Below are positions 39,049-48,695 of a stretch of 61,140 bases of DNA, piece by piece. The position numbers were made by a program, and so were the translations under genes. The stretch is from assembly GCF_002304225.1 (NCBI RefSeq), contig NZ_NSLB01000011.1:1-61140 (forward strand). The letters run 5' to 3'. Each line of letters begins with the position of its first letter. The stretch's first letter is position 1. Below the pieces are notes generated by a model. That model worked only from the letters and a program-made list of their open reading frames with translations. It had not been told where the DNA came from and made no database searches. Source of the DNA: Pseudomonas sp. HAR-UPW-AIA-41. GTDB taxonomy: Bacteria > Pseudomonadota > Gammaproteobacteria > Pseudomonadales > Pseudomonadaceae.

Positions 39049-41157
39049 ATGCCGAGCATAGATAGTCTCGCCGAACGACTTTCGACCTACCTCGGCCCGG
39101 ACCAGGTCAACCTGGTCCGCCGGGCGTTCTACTACGCCGAACAGGCGCACGACGGGCAACGCCGCCGCAGCGGTGAGCCCTACGTGACCCACCCGCTGGC
39201 CGTGGCCAGCATCCTCGCCGACATGCACATGGACCATCAGAGCCTGATGGCCGCGATGCTGCACGACGTGATCGAGGACACCGGCATTCCCAAGGAAGCC
39301 CTCGCCGGGCAGTTCGGTGAAACCGTGGCCGAGCTGGTCGACGGCGTCAGCAAGCTGACCCAGATGGACTTCCAGACCAAGGCCGAGGCGCAAGCCGAGA
39401 ACTTCCAGAAGATGGCCATGGCCATGGCCCGCGATATCCGCGTGATCCTGGTCAAGCTGGCCGACCGCCTGCACAACATGCGCACCCTGGAAGTGCTGGC
39501 CGGCGAAAAGCGCCGGCGCATTGCCAAGGAAACCCTGGAAATCTACGCCCCCATCGCCAACCGGCTGGGCATGCACAGCATGTACGTGGAGTTCGAGGAC
39601 CTGGGCTTCAAAGCCATGCACCCGATGCGCTCCGAACGCATCCGTGGCGCGGTGCGCAAGGCGCGCGGCAACCGCAAGGAAATCCTGAACAAGTTGCAGG
39701 AATCGCTGGTCAACTGCCTCGAACGTGAAGGCATGCACGGCGAAATCAGCGGCCGCGAGAAGCACCTGTACAGCATCTACCAGAAGATGCGCGGCAAGCG
39801 CCGGGCGTTCAACGAGATCATGGACGTCTATGCCTTCCGCATCGTGGTCGACAAGGTCGACACCTGCTACCGCGTGCTGGGCGCCGTGCACAATCTGTAC
39901 AAGCCGCTGCCCGGCCGCTTCAAGGACTACATCGCGATTCCCAAGGCCAACGGCTACCAGTCGCTGCACACCACGCTGTTCGGCATGCACGGGGTGCCCA
40001 TCGAGATCCAGATCCGCACCCGCGAGATGGAAGAGCTGGCCAACCACGGCATCGCCGCGCACTGGCTGTACAAGTCCGCCGAGGACGAGCAGCCCAAGGG
40101 CAGCCACGCCCGCGCGCGCCAGTGGGTCAAGGGCATCCTCGAACTGCAGCAGCGCGCCGGCAACTCGCTGGAATTCATCGAGAGCGTGAAGATCGACCTG
40201 TTCCCGGACGAGGTCTACGTGTTCACGCCCAAGGGCCGCATCATGGAGCTGCCCAAAGGCTCCACTGCGGTCGACTTCGCCTACGCCGTACACACCGATG
40301 TCGGCAACAGCTGCATCGCCTGCCGCATCAACCGCCGCCTGGCGCCGCTGTCCGAACCGCTGCAGAGCGGCTCCACCGTGGAAATTGTCAGCGCGCCGGG
40401 CGCCCGGCCCAATCCGGCCTGGCTCAACTTCGTGGTCACCGGCAAGGCCCGCACGCACATCCGCCATGCCCTCAAGCTGCAGCGCCGCTCGGAATCGATC
40501 AGCCTCGGCGAGCGCATGCTGAACAAGGTGCTGGCCGGCTTCGACAGCCACCTGGACAAGATTTCCGAAGAACGCATCCAGCAGATCCTCGCCGAGTACC
40601 AGCTGGAGCTTCGCGAAGACCTGCTTGAAGAGATCGGTCTGGGCAACCGCATGGCCTTCGTCGTGGCTCGCCGCCTGCACAGCGAGGGTGGCGAGAGTCG
40701 CGCGCAAAGTGATGGCCCGCTGGCCATCCGCGGCACCGAAGGGCTGGTGCTGAACTACGCCAAGTGCTGCACACCGATCCCCGGCGACCCCATCGTCGGC
40801 CATCTGTCGGCGGGCAAAGGCATGGTGGTGCACCTGGAAAGCTGCAAGAACATCAGCGACATCCGCCACAACCCGGAAAAGTGCATCGCGCTGTCCTGGG
40901 CCAAGGATGTCACCGGCGAGTTCAATGTCGAGCTGCGCGTCGAGCTGGAACACCAGCGCGGCCTGATCGCCACACTGGCCGGCAGCGTTGCCTCCGCCGA
41001 CGGCAATATCGAGAAGATCGGCATGGATGAGCGCGACGGCCGTATCAGCGTCGTGCAATTGTTGGTCAGCGTGCATGACCGCGCGCACCTGGCGCGCGTC
41101 ATCAAGAAGCTGCGCACACTCAAGGGCGTGATTCGCATCACCCGCGTGCGCGCCTGA
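39049..41157 (+). CDS. spoT: bifunctional (p)ppGpp synthetase/hydrolase SpoT
   Basis: A 702-residue RelA/SpoT protein. The hydrolase HD domain is intact ([27 protein letters not shown]), followed by the synthetase domain ([20 protein letters not shown]), a TGS domain ([20 protein letters not shown]) and a C-terminal ACT domain. Hydrolysis is probably the main role, as for SpoT elsewhere. It forms an operon with rpoZ and is followed by ridA. Confidence 0.96.
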   Translation: MPSIDSLAERLSTYLGPDQVNLVRRAFYYAEQAHDGQRRRSGEPYVTHPLAVASILADMHMDHQSLMAAMLHDVIEDTGIPKEALAGQFGETVAELVDGVSKLTQMDFQTKAEAQAENFQKMAMAMARDIRVILVKLADRLHNMRTLEVLAGEKRRRIAKETLEIYAPIANRLGMHSMYVEFEDLGFKAMHPMRSERIRGAVRKARGNRKEILNKLQESLVNCLEREGMHGEISGREKHLYSIYQKMRGKRRAFNEIMDVYAFRIVVDKVDTCYRVLGAVHNLYKPLPGRFKDYIAIPKANGYQSLHTTLFGMHGVPIEIQIRTREMEELANHGIAAHWLYKSAEDEQPKGSHARARQWVKGILELQQRAGNSLEFIESVKIDLFPDEVYVFTPKGRIMELPKGSTAVDFAYAVHTDVGNSCIACRINRRLAPLSEPLQSGSTVEIVSAPGARPNPAWLNFVVTGKARTHIRHALKLQRRSESISLGERMLNKVLAGFDSHLDKISEERIQQILAEYQLELREDLLEEIGLGNRMAFVVARRLHSEGGESRAQSDGPLAIRGTEGLVLNYAKCCTPIPGDPIVGHLSAGKGMVVHLESCKNISDIRHNPEKCIALSWAKDVTGEFNVELRVELEHQRGLIATLAGSVASADGNIEKIGMDERDGRISVVQLLVSVHDRAHLARVIKKLRTLKGVIRITRVRA

Positions 41158-41237
41158 CACCCGCTCGCCAAACCGCGAGCCGGCCCTACACTGATTTGAT
41201 TTCCGCTGCGTCCACGCAGCCCCAGAAGGAGCATTGC

Positions 41238-41618
41238 ATGAGCAAGACCGTCATCACCTCGCCGAACGCCCCGGCCGCCATCGGCACCTACTCCCAGGCG
41301 ATCAAGGCGGGCAACACCGTCTACCTGTCCGGGCAGATTCCGCTGGACCCCAAGACCATGGAACTGGTGGAAGGCTTCGAGGAGCAGACCGTGCAGGTCT
41401 TCGAGAACCTCAAGTCCGTGATCGAAGCCGCCGGCGGCAGCTTCCAGGACGTGGTCAAGCTGAACATTTTCCTCACCGACCTCAGCCACTTCGCCAAGGT
41501 CAACGAGATCATGGGCCGCTACTTCCAGCAGCCGTACCCGGCCCGTGCCGCCATCGGTGTCGCCGCGCTGCCGCGTGGCGCCATGGTCGAGATGGACGGC
41601 ATCCTGGTTCTGTCCTGA
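41238..41618 (+). CDS. ridA: RidA enamine/imine deaminase
   Basis: A 126-residue canonical Rid[32 protein letters not shown] and [20 protein letters not shown] containing the catalytic-site Arg. It hydrolyses 2-aminoacrylate and related intermediates that damage PLP enzymes. GAAGGAG precedes the ATG at 41238. It lies 80 bp after spoT as in PAO1 (PA5339). Confidence 0.95.
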   Translation: MSKTVITSPNAPAAIGTYSQAIKAGNTVYLSGQIPLDPKTMELVEGFEEQTVQVFENLKSVIEAAGGSFQDVVKLNIFLTDLSHFAKVNEIMGRYFQQPYPARAAIGVAALPRGAMVEMDGILVLS

Positions 41619-41668
41619 TGCTTGCGCGGGCGCCTCAGGGCGCCCGCTGCACTTAAGAGGTGCCGATC

Positions 41669-42400
41669 ATGCGCATAGCCCTCAGCCTGCTGACCATCAG
41701 CCTGCTGCTCGGCGGCTGCAGCCAGTCCCGCTCCCCCGACGGCATCTGGATCAACCAGGATGCCATCCGTGCCGCCCAGCAGAGCGGCAAGCTGCGCGAA
41801 GCCATCCTTGCCTACGGCCCCAACCTGGAATGGCAACTCGACAGCTCGCTCAACCGGGCGCGCTTCGGCAATGGTTTCGAGATCGCCGAAGGCTCGCTGC
41901 GGCAGGAGAAGGACGGTAGCTGGCGCTTCGACCTGAGCGAAGAACAGCATCAGTTCCTGTACCCGCGTGGCGCGCAGCTGGAGCAGGGCGCCAGCGACTT
42001 CTTCCCCAAGCAGATGTTTGCCCGCCCGACCATCAAGGTCGAACCTGCCGCACCGCTGGGCAGCAGCTTTGAGCGCAGCCTGTATGCCGCCGTGCTCGGC
42101 GGCCAGTGGCAGATCATCGAGGGCCCGGGGCAGGGCGGCTTGGTGCACTTCCACCCCGATGGTCAGGTCGAAGGCCTGCCCGGCAGCGAGCGCTATGCCC
42201 TGTGTCTGGCCGGTGACTGCGCCGATATGGCCGGTGAACACGACAGCCTGTGGCTGCAACTGGGCGATCAGGGCCGCGAGTGGCTGTTCCGTCTGGAAGG
42301 CGATGAACTCAGCCTGTTCGAGGCCATCAACTTCGCTGCGCCCGACGAGAAGCCCAACTACCGTCCCGGCGCACGCCGCTGGCTGCTGGAACGCGATTGA
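41669..42400 (+). CDS. predicted lipoprotein of unknown function
   Basis: A 243-residue protein with a lipoprotein signal (MRIALSLLTISLLLGGC; lipobox LGGC, acylated Cys17). The mature part is mostly polar and beta-rich (GIWINQDAIRAAQQSGKLRE, LVHFHPDGQVEGLPG). A Ser follows the Cys, which would favour outer-membrane sorting. I do not recognise a family. It is 50 bp after ridA and 44 bp before the repeat protein, and could share a transcript with both. Confidence 0.65.
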   Translation: MRIALSLLTISLLLGGCSQSRSPDGIWINQDAIRAAQQSGKLREAILAYGPNLEWQLDSSLNRARFGNGFEIAEGSLRQEKDGSWRFDLSEEQHQFLYPRGAQLEQGASDFFPKQMFARPTIKVEPAAPLGSSFERSLYAAVLGGQWQIIEGPGQGGLVHFHPDGQVEGLPGSERYALCLAGDCADMAGEHDSLWLQLGDQGREWLFRLEGDELSLFEAINFAAPDEKPNYRPGARRWLLERD

Positions 42401-42444
42401 CGCCTCGCGGTCATATCGGTCATAACTGCCGCGAGAACCGCCTC

Positions 42445-42804
42445 ATGCGCCTGCCACTGTTGTGCTGCCTGCTGCTCAGCTTCGCCGCTCACGCCGAACA
42501 ACGCCACTACGATGACAGCGGACGCTATCTGGGACGCACCGACGATGACGGGCGCTCCTACGACAACAGCGGCCGCTATGTCGGGCGGCAGGACAGCGAT
42601 GGACGTCGCTACGACGACAGCGGTCGCTATATCGGACGTGAAGATCAGGACGGCCGCCAGTACGATGCCAGTGGCCGCTACACCGGCCGCGCGGACGGCG
42701 ATGGCCGGCGCTACGACTCCAGCGGGCGCTACCTGGGCCGTGAAGACGACGACGGTCGCCAGTACGACGACAGCGGCCGCTACACCGGGCGCAGTGACGA
42801 CTGA
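42445..42804 (+). CDS. exported protein of six 17-residue YDxSGRYxGRxD repeats
   Basis: A 119-residue protein: a signal peptide (1-17, ending AAHA) and then almost only tandem repeats. Tyrosines recur at 22, 39, 56, 73, 90 and 107, exactly 17 apart, in the pattern YDxSGRYxGRxDxDGRx. Each unit mixes aromatic, Arg and Asp residues, suggesting a repetitive beta structure or a ligand- or metal-binding surface outside the inner membrane. The Shine-Dalgarno is weak. I cannot assign a function. Confidence 0.75.
   Translation: MRLPLLCCLLLSFAAHAEQRHYDDSGRYLGRTDDDGRSYDNSGRYVGRQDSDGRRYDDSGRYIGREDQDGRQYDASGRYTGRADGDGRRYDSSGRYLGREDDDGRQYDDSGRYTGRSDD
42508..42801 (+). repeat. 51-bp coding tandem repeats
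   Basis: About 5.8 copies of a 51-bp unit encode the 17-residue repeats. Codons differ between copies at many third positions while residues are kept. This implies old repeats held by selection on the protein. Confidence 0.8.
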
Positions 42805-42835
42805 GTCCGGACGGACATAGCCGGTGCCCAGAACG

Positions 42836-42868
42836 AACAAGGGCCGCTATCGCGGCCCTTGTTTTTTA
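42836..42868. terminator. bidirectional terminator between repeat protein and TerC gene
   Basis: AACAAGGGCCGC (42836-42847) pairs perfectly with GCGGCCCTTGTT (42852-42863) around TATC, followed by T residues on the plus strand. It separates convergent genes. Confidence 0.9.
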
Positions 42869-42879
42869 CCCTCTACCCG

Positions 42880-43884
42880 TTACGCGGCGGGCTTGTCGTG
42901 ACTGACAGCTGCAGCCTCACCGCGGGTCTTGTACAGCGAGAGCAGTACACCACCCACCAGCAGGCCAATGGTCACGCTCAGCGACACAGCCGCCGGGATC
43001 TTGCCGATGATACCCACCAGGAAGATCTTCGAGCCGACGAACACCAGAATCAGTGCCAGCGCGTATTTCAGGTAGGCAAAACGGTGGATCAGCGCAGCCA
43101 GGGCAAAGTACAGGGCGCGCAGACCCAGGATCGCGAAGATGTTCGAGGTGTAGACGATGAACGGGTCCTGGGTGATGGCGAAGATCGCCGGCACGCTGTC
43201 CACGGCAAACACCAGGTCAGCACACTCGATCAGGATCAGCGCCAGGAACAACGGGGTCACCCACAGCACGGTCTTGCCCGAAGCATCCGGCTGGCGCACG
43301 AAGAAGCGCTCTTCATGCAGACGATCGGTAACCCGCAGGTGACGACGCAGCCATTGCACGAACTTGTTGTTTTCCAGATCCGGATGGTCATCCACCTTGG
43401 AAAACAGCATCTTCACACCGGTCAGCACCAGGAAGGCACCGAACACGTAGAGAATCCAGCTGAACTCGGTGACCAGCGCTGCACCCAGACCAATCATGAT
43501 CGCGCGCAGCACGATCACGCCCATGATGCCCCAGAACAGCACCTTGTGCTGGTACTGCCGCGGGATGGCCAGGAAGCTGAAGATCAGCGCCATGACGAAC
43601 ACGTTGTCCATGGACAACGATTTCTCGATCAGGAAACCGGTGAGGTAATCCATGCTGGCGTCTCCGCCTTTCTGGAAGAACACCCAGACGGCGAACAACA
43701 GACCCATGGAGATATAACCCGCCGAAAGCAGCAGGCTTTCTTTGATGCCGATCTCATGGTTGTCGCGATGGAGGACACCGAGATCGAAGGCCAGCAGGGT
43801 AATCACTACACCGAGGAAGACCAGCCACAACCAAGTGGCCGTGCCGAGGAAGTCGGCGAAGAGAAACGTTTCTAGGGCAGTCAT
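42880..43884 (-). CDS. TerC/Alx-family membrane protein
   Basis: A 334-residue TerC-family (PF03741) protein with about nine membrane helices. Marks are the intramembrane acidic motifs SLSMDNVFVMALIFS and ECADLVFAVDSVPAIFAIT, thought to handle divalent metals such as Mn2+. A cytoplasmic loop (KVDDHPDLENNKFVQWLRRH) is typical of Alx. The ATG at 43884 follows GTAAGGAGG. The leader contains a GCGGT-TATT-ACCGC stem (43946-43959) but I found no yybP-ykoY consensus. Likely role: Mn2+ or calcium export; inferred from family. Confidence 0.85.
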   Translation of the reverse strand: MTALETFLFADFLGTATWLWLVFLGVVITLLAFDLGVLHRDNHEIGIKESLLLSAGYISMGLLFAVWVFFQKGGDASMDYLTGFLIEKSLSMDNVFVMALIFSFLAIPRQYQHKVLFWGIMGVIVLRAIMIGLGAALVTEFSWILYVFGAFLVLTGVKMLFSKVDDHPDLENNKFVQWLRRHLRVTDRLHEERFFVRQPDASGKTVLWVTPLFLALILIECADLVFAVDSVPAIFAITQDPFIVYTSNIFAILGLRALYFALAALIHRFAYLKYALALILVFVGSKIFLVGIIGKIPAAVSLSVTIGLLVGGVLLSLYKTRGEAAAVSHDKPAA

Positions 43885-44086
43885 GGAGCCCCTCCTTACA
43901 GTCGAAGTTGTACAGACTGTGACTCCGACATCGCGGTAATAACCGCCAGAGGGGCCCGGTGTCACGCCGCACAGGATATTGATACCCAGCAAAACGCTCA
44001 AGTTTTCAGCTTTTGCAAAGTATTACCTCTGGCGTCTCCAGCTGGCTAAGCGACAATAGCCAACTTTGCAATAAGCGTAATCAAGC

Positions 44087-45034
44087 ATGCCGACATTCAC
44101 CACCGACCTCGACCTCGCCTGTGACCGCCTCAGAACCGGCGAGCTGCTGGCCCTGCCGACCGAGACGGTCTACGGACTGGCGGCAGACGCGCGCAACGAT
44201 GCGGCCGTGGCCAAGGTGTTCGCCCTCAAGGGCCGGCCCAGCAGCAACCCGCTGATCGTGCATCTGGCCGAGGCGGCGCAGGCCACTGACTGGGCCGCCG
44301 AGATACCGCAGGCGGCACGCCGGCTGATGGAGGCTTTCTGGCCCGGCCCGCTGACTCTGGTGCTGCCGGCCCGTGATGATATCTCCCGCGCGGTGACTGC
44401 CGGACAGGACAGCGTGGCCCTGCGGGTACCGGCCCACCCGCTGGCGCGCGAGCTGCTGCAACGCTTCGGCGGCGGCCTGGTGGCGCCCTCGGCCAACCGC
44501 TACATGTCGATCAGCCCGACCAGCCCGGCCCACGTCCGGCAACAGTTCGAAGACAGCGACCTGCTGATCCTCGATGGAGGGCCCTGCGCGGTCGGGCTGG
44601 AATCGACCATCGCCGGCCTGTTGCCGGGCGAGCCGCCGCGCCTGCTGCGCGAGGGCATGCTCACCGCCAGCCAGATCGAAACGGTACTGGGCGAACCACT
44701 GGCCCGCGGGGAAGCCGGCGAGCTGCGCGTGCCCGGCCAGCATCACCGGCATTACGCCCCGGGCACCCCGACTCAGCGCTTCCAGCAGGCTCCGTCCAGC
44801 GCGCTGCAGGACCCCCGCTGCGCCTGGCTCTGGTGTGGCGACGCGCAACCGAGCGCGGGGCCGGCACTGAATCTGGGCAACGACCCCGAGCGTTATGCCC
44901 AAGGTCTGTATGCGGCCCTCTACGAGCTGGACAACCTGGGCCTCGACCGCCTGCTGATCCAGAACCCACCCGAGGGCGAGGCCTGGGCCGCGGTGCACGA
45001 CCGCCTGGCCCGCGCCAGCCGACCGCTGGACTGA
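44087..45034 (+). CDS. Sua5/YciO/YrdC-family threonylcarbamoyl-AMP synthase
   Basis: A 315-residue protein with an N-terminal YrdC domain ([62 protein letters not shown]) and a C-terminal Sua5 domain (from about residue 200, after [13 protein letters not shown]). It makes threonylcarbamoyl-AMP for the t6A37 modification of tRNA. The two-domain form coexists in many pseudomonads with a shorter TsaC encoded elsewhere. It is divergent from the TerC gene. Confidence 0.9.
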   Translation: MPTFTTDLDLACDRLRTGELLALPTETVYGLAADARNDAAVAKVFALKGRPSSNPLIVHLAEAAQATDWAAEIPQAARRLMEAFWPGPLTLVLPARDDISRAVTAGQDSVALRVPAHPLARELLQRFGGGLVAPSANRYMSISPTSPAHVRQQFEDSDLLILDGGPCAVGLESTIAGLLPGEPPRLLREGMLTASQIETVLGEPLARGEAGELRVPGQHHRHYAPGTPTQRFQQAPSSALQDPRCAWLWCGDAQPSAGPALNLGNDPERYAQGLYAALYELDNLGLDRLLIQNPPEGEAWAAVHDRLARASRPLD

Positions 45035-45334
45035 TCAGGCCACCTGACGACTGGCCTCCTGCTGGCGGGCATAGAGATGCCAGGCCTCCGGCGCCAGCGC
45101 GTCGATGGCCGTATCCACGTAGGCATAGGCCGCCGGGATGCCATCCCCGCTGCGGAACAGGCGCAACTGCAGGGCACTGAGAGGAAGTCGCGGATCGGTC
45201 GGCACCTCGATCCAGCAGCACACCTGCTTGCTGACCAGCAGGTACTCGGCCTTGAGCAGGCGAAAGCCCTGCGGCAGTTGCAGCTCCAGCCCGTCAGGGC
45301 CGGTGGGAATCACATGCTTGTGAACGGTTTTCAT
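45035..45334 (-). CDS. small conserved protein, DUF7352-like
   Basis: A 99-residue soluble protein starting MKTVHKHVIPTGPDGLELQL, then PQGFRLLKAEYLLVSKQVCC and WIEVPTDPRLPLSALQLRLF. The order of a basic opening, a PxG turn and a GDG-containing strand recalls DUF7352 beta-sandwich proteins, but this is a weak match from memory. AAGGAG lies upstream of the start. It is convergent with the Sua5 gene with no gap. Function unknown. Confidence 0.55.
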   Translation of the reverse strand: MKTVHKHVIPTGPDGLELQLPQGFRLLKAEYLLVSKQVCCWIEVPTDPRLPLSALQLRLFRSGDGIPAAYAYVDTAIDALAPEAWHLYARQQEASRQVA

Positions 45335-45412
45335 GGCATGGCTCCTTGGTTCTTGCACAACCTCAGACTGACGAAATCAGCCCCGGCAGACCAATGGTTT
45401 TATGCCATCGGA

Positions 45413-46333
45413 TCAATTGCTGATCAGCAATGAATCACCTTCACGGACGAACTCACTGAAGGCCGCGGCCACCGGCGACAGCGCCTTGCCCCGCCAGCGC
45501 ACCAGATACCAGCGGTTGGGGATGGGGAACTGCTCCACCTCCAGCTCCACCAGATTGCCCGGCGCGGTATGCACCAGGGTATGCCGCGACACGATGGCAA
45601 TGCCCAGTCCGGCCGCCACCGACTCCTTGATCGCCTCGTTGCTCTCGATGGTCATGCGCGGTCGCAGGCTCCAGCCGAAGCGGGCAAAGTGCTCTTCGAT
45701 GGCCCGGCGGGTGCCCGAACCGGTTTCCCGACTGATGAACGGCTCCTCGGCCAGGTCCTCCCAGCGCAGTCGTTTGCCGGCCAGGCGATGCGCGGCCGGA
45801 GCGATCACCACCAGCGGATTGTCGGCCAGCGGCGTGGCGACGATGTCCAGGTGCTGCGGCGGCTGGCTGAACACATAGAGATCATCGAGATTGTCCTGCA
45901 GACGGCGGATCACCTCGGAACGGTTGGCGATGTTGAACTGCACCTCGACCTGCGGGTAGCTGCGGCAGAAAGGCCCGAGCAGGCGCGGCACCAGATACTT
46001 GGCCGTGGTCACCACGCCCAGCCGCAACTGGCCGGCCGTCAGCCCGCGCAACTGGCCCAGGCGCATTTCCAGACGGTCTAGGGCATCGAACAGCTCGCGG
46101 GTGCCCTGCAGCACCTCGCGGCCGGCATCGGTCAGGTGCAGGCGCTTGCCGATCTGCTCGAACAGACTAAGCCCCAGCGCCTGCTCCAGCTTGCCGAGCT
46201 GGGTCGACACCGACGGCTGGGCCAGGTGCAGGGCATGCGCTGCCTCGGTGACGCTCAGCCGCTCGGCCACCTCGCGGAAGATTTCCAGCTGGCGGAAGGT
46301 GGTCTGGCGGGTGTGGAAACGGGATCTATCCAT
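45413..46333 (-). CDS. LysR-family regulator, CbbR-like
   Basis: A 306-residue LysR protein. The helix-turn-helix covers TFRQLEIFREVAERLSVTEA and LAQPSVSTQLGKLEQALG, close to the CbbR/CysB-like branch, and the effector domain is complete (RLGVVTTAKYLVPRLLGPFC). It is divergent from the isocitrate dehydrogenase gene across 98 bp, so it probably controls the IDH / DUF6671-like / CysD genes. The effector is unknown; a sulfur or carbon signal would suit the neighbours. Confidence 0.85.
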   Translation of the reverse strand: MDRSRFHTRQTTFRQLEIFREVAERLSVTEAAHALHLAQPSVSTQLGKLEQALGLSLFEQIGKRLHLTDAGREVLQGTRELFDALDRLEMRLGQLRGLTAGQLRLGVVTTAKYLVPRLLGPFCRSYPQVEVQFNIANRSEVIRRLQDNLDDLYVFSQPPQHLDIVATPLADNPLVVIAPAAHRLAGKRLRWEDLAEEPFISRETGSGTRRAIEEHFARFGWSLRPRMTIESNEAIKESVAAGLGIAIVSRHTLVHTAPGNLVELEVEQFPIPNRWYLVRWRGKALSPVAAAFSEFVREGDSLLISN

Positions 46334-46431
46334 CGTCTTTCAGCAATGCTCCAGCCGATTAAATTCTATTATCAACAATCGATCTTGCTAACCAGAATAG
46401 CCTCGAACCCACCGCACTGACGAGGCGCATC

Positions 46432-47871
46432 ATGCACAAGACTCCTATCACCGTGGCCTACGGCGACGGCATCGGCCCGGAAATCATGGAAGCCACCCTG
46501 CGCATCCTCGATGCCGCCGGCGCCGCCATTGCGCCGGAGGTGATCGAAGTCGGCGAAGCCGTGTACAAGCGCGGCGAGCTGGCCGGCATCGCTCCCGAGG
46601 CCTGGGAATCCTTGCGCCGCACCAAGGTCTTCCTCAAGGCGCCGATCACCACCCCGCAGGGTGGCGGCTACAAGAGCCTCAACGTGACCACCCGCAAGGC
46701 GCTCGGCCTCTACGCCAACGTCCGCCCCTGCGTGGCCTACGCCCCCTTCGTGCAGACCAGGCACCCGACCATGGACCTGGTGATCGTGCGCGAGAACGAG
46801 GAGGACCTCTACGCCGGTATCGAGCACCGCCAGACCGACGAGGTGTTCCAATGCCTCAAGCTGATCAGCCGCCCCGGCTGCGAGCGCATCGTCCGCTACG
46901 CCTTCGACTACGCCCGCCAGCAGGGCCGGCGCAAGGTCAGCTGCTTCGTCAAAGACAACATCATGAAATTCACCGACGGTCTGTTCCATCAGGTATTCGA
47001 TGAAATAGGCCGCGACTACCCGGACCTCGAGCAGGAAACCTGGATCGTCGACATCGGCGCGGCCAAGCTGGCCGACACCCCGGAGCAGTTCGACGTGGTG
47101 GTGATGCCCAACCTCTACGGCGACATCCTCTCCGACGTGGCCGCGCAGATCGCCGGCAGCGTCGGCATGGCCGGCTCGGCCAACATCGGCGAGCAGTGCG
47201 CCATGTTCGAGGCCATCCACGGCTCGGCGCCGCGGCGCGCCGGGCAGAACCTGGCCAACCCGTCGGGCCTGCTGCAGGGCGCCGTGCAGATGCTGCTGCA
47301 CATCGGCCAGGGCGAGGTGGCCAGCCGGGTGCAGAACGCCTGGCTGCGCACCCTCGAGGAGGGGCTGCACACCTACGACATCTTCGACCCGGCCCACAGC
47401 CGCCAGAAACTGGGCACCCGCGAATTCGCCGACGCCGTGATCGCCCGCCTCGGCCAGCGCCCGGAGCAGCTGCGCGCGGTGGACTACCCGGCCGACAGCC
47501 GCCTGCCACAGCGGCCGCTGCCCGAGCGCCCGCCGGCGCACAAGCAACTGGTCGGCGTCGATGTGTTCCTGCACCAGCGCGAACGGCCGGCCGCCGAACT
47601 GGGCAACCGGCTGCAGACGCTGGCCAGCCCGGGCCTGCCGCTGTCGGTGATCACCAACCGCGGGGTCAAGGTGTGGCCCAACGGCTTCGCCGAAACCACC
47701 TGCGTCGATCACTGGCGCTGTCGCTTCCTGGCACCGGCCGGGCAGTCGGTGGACTTCGCCGATCTGCTGGCCCTGCAGACACGCCTGAACCTGGCCGGCT
47801 TCGAGCCGATCAAGACCGAGAACCTCTACACCTTCGACGGCGAGCCCGGCTACGCCTCGGTACACGGCTGA
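46432..47871 (+). CDS. Thermus/Rickettsia-type isocitrate dehydrogenase
   Basis: A 479-residue beta-decarboxylating dehydrogenase with a C-terminal extra domain as in Thermus and Rickettsia IDH. Marks are VAYGDGIGPEIMEATLRILD, the isocitrate-binding YKSLNVTTRKALGLYANVRP, metal-binding NLYGDILSDVAAQIAG and the C-terminal VDVFLHQRERPAAELGNRLQ and ITNRGVKVWP. At the coenzyme site after HGSAP the residues are Arg-Arg where Thermus has Lys-Tyr, so NADP is likely. Pseudomonads normally carry Icd and a monomeric Idh; this would be a further isozyme. It heads a three-gene run. Confidence 0.87.
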   Translation: MHKTPITVAYGDGIGPEIMEATLRILDAAGAAIAPEVIEVGEAVYKRGELAGIAPEAWESLRRTKVFLKAPITTPQGGGYKSLNVTTRKALGLYANVRPCVAYAPFVQTRHPTMDLVIVRENEEDLYAGIEHRQTDEVFQCLKLISRPGCERIVRYAFDYARQQGRRKVSCFVKDNIMKFTDGLFHQVFDEIGRDYPDLEQETWIVDIGAAKLADTPEQFDVVVMPNLYGDILSDVAAQIAGSVGMAGSANIGEQCAMFEAIHGSAPRRAGQNLANPSGLLQGAVQMLLHIGQGEVASRVQNAWLRTLEEGLHTYDIFDPAHSRQKLGTREFADAVIARLGQRPEQLRAVDYPADSRLPQRPLPERPPAHKQLVGVDVFLHQRERPAAELGNRLQTLASPGLPLSVITNRGVKVWPNGFAETTCVDHWRCRFLAPAGQSVDFADLLALQTRLNLAGFEPIKTENLYTFDGEPGYASVHG

Positions 47872-47881
47872 GGAGGCTCCC

Positions 47882-48691
47882 ATGAAACGCCTGACGTTTC
47901 TCACCTGCCATCACAAGGCGCCGCTGGTGGAGGCGGCGCTGGCCGGCAGCGGCTTCAGCGTCGAAACCCTCGACAGCCTGAACACCGACCGCTTCGGCAC
48001 CTTCAGCCGGGAGTTCGAGCGCCGCGGCAGTGCGCATGAAACCGCACTGGCCAAGGCCAGACTGGCCGCCGACCACGCCGGCACCCGCTATGGTCTGGGC
48101 AGCGAAGGCAGCTTCGGCCGCGACCCCTACCTGGGCATGCTGGCCTGGAACAGCGAACTGCTGTGCTGGTGGGACCATGAGCGCGGCTATGCGGTGTATG
48201 CCAGTCAGGGTTCCAGCGACACCAACTACGCCCACCGCGAGGTGCGCAGTCTGGAAGAAGGGCAGGCCTTCGCCCGTGCCGCCGGCTTCCCCGAGCACGG
48301 GCTGATTCTCGGCCGTCCCGGCGAGCCCTGGTTCCGCAAGGGCCTGCAGCACGACGAAACCTTCGAAGGTCTGCTGCGCGAGGTGCTCGCCACGCAACCC
48401 AGCGTGTGGATCGAGTCGGACATGCGCGCCCACTTCAATCCACGTCGCCAGGCGGTCATCCGCCGGGCCGCACAACGCCTGGCCGATCGCCTGAGCCAGC
48501 ACTGCCCGGCCTGCCAGGCACCGGGCTATGGCATCGACCATCTGGAACATGGCCTGCCCTGTCAGGCCTGCACCACGCCGACCGGGCAGGCTGCCCGCGA
48601 ACACTGGCTGTGTCCGGCCTGCGGACACAGCGACACCCATGAGCGACCCAAACAGGCCGACCCCATCCACTGCCCCAGCTGCAATCCCTGA
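47882..48691 (+). CDS. DUF6671-like protein with C-terminal zinc-ribbon cysteines
   Basis: A 269-residue protein opening [20 protein letters not shown], with [20 protein letters not shown] and a C-terminal tail with four CxxC pairs (HCPACQ, PCQACT, LCPACG, HCPSCN). The tail should bind two zinc ions. The front part fits DUF6671 by my memory of that family. GAGGAGG precedes the ATG, 10 bp after the IDH stop, and cysD starts 4 bp after its stop. The tight packing implies joint function, which cannot be named. Confidence 0.65.
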   Translation: MKRLTFLTCHHKAPLVEAALAGSGFSVETLDSLNTDRFGTFSREFERRGSAHETALAKARLAADHAGTRYGLGSEGSFGRDPYLGMLAWNSELLCWWDHERGYAVYASQGSSDTNYAHREVRSLEEGQAFARAAGFPEHGLILGRPGEPWFRKGLQHDETFEGLLREVLATQPSVWIESDMRAHFNPRRQAVIRRAAQRLADRLSQHCPACQAPGYGIDHLEHGLPCQACTTPTGQAAREHWLCPACGHSDTHERPKQADPIHCPSCNP

Positions 48692-48695
48692 AGCC

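Noticed and set aside
38911..41160. 749-residue open frame opposite spoT
   Set aside because: Antisense shadow; the plus strand encodes a complete SpoT and also the end of rpoZ.
42508..42801. Tandem 51-bp repeats as a possible CRISPR array
   Set aside because: The units are contiguous, in frame, differ at third codon positions and encode a signal-peptide-bearing protein; there are no unique spacers.
43885..44086. yybP-ykoY Mn2+ riboswitch before the TerC gene
   Set aside because: The family often has one, but I could not find its conserved loops; only simple hairpins are visible.
46372..47904. 510-residue open frame opposite the isocitrate dehydrogenase
   Set aside because: Antisense shadow of a recognised enzyme with no family signal of its own.
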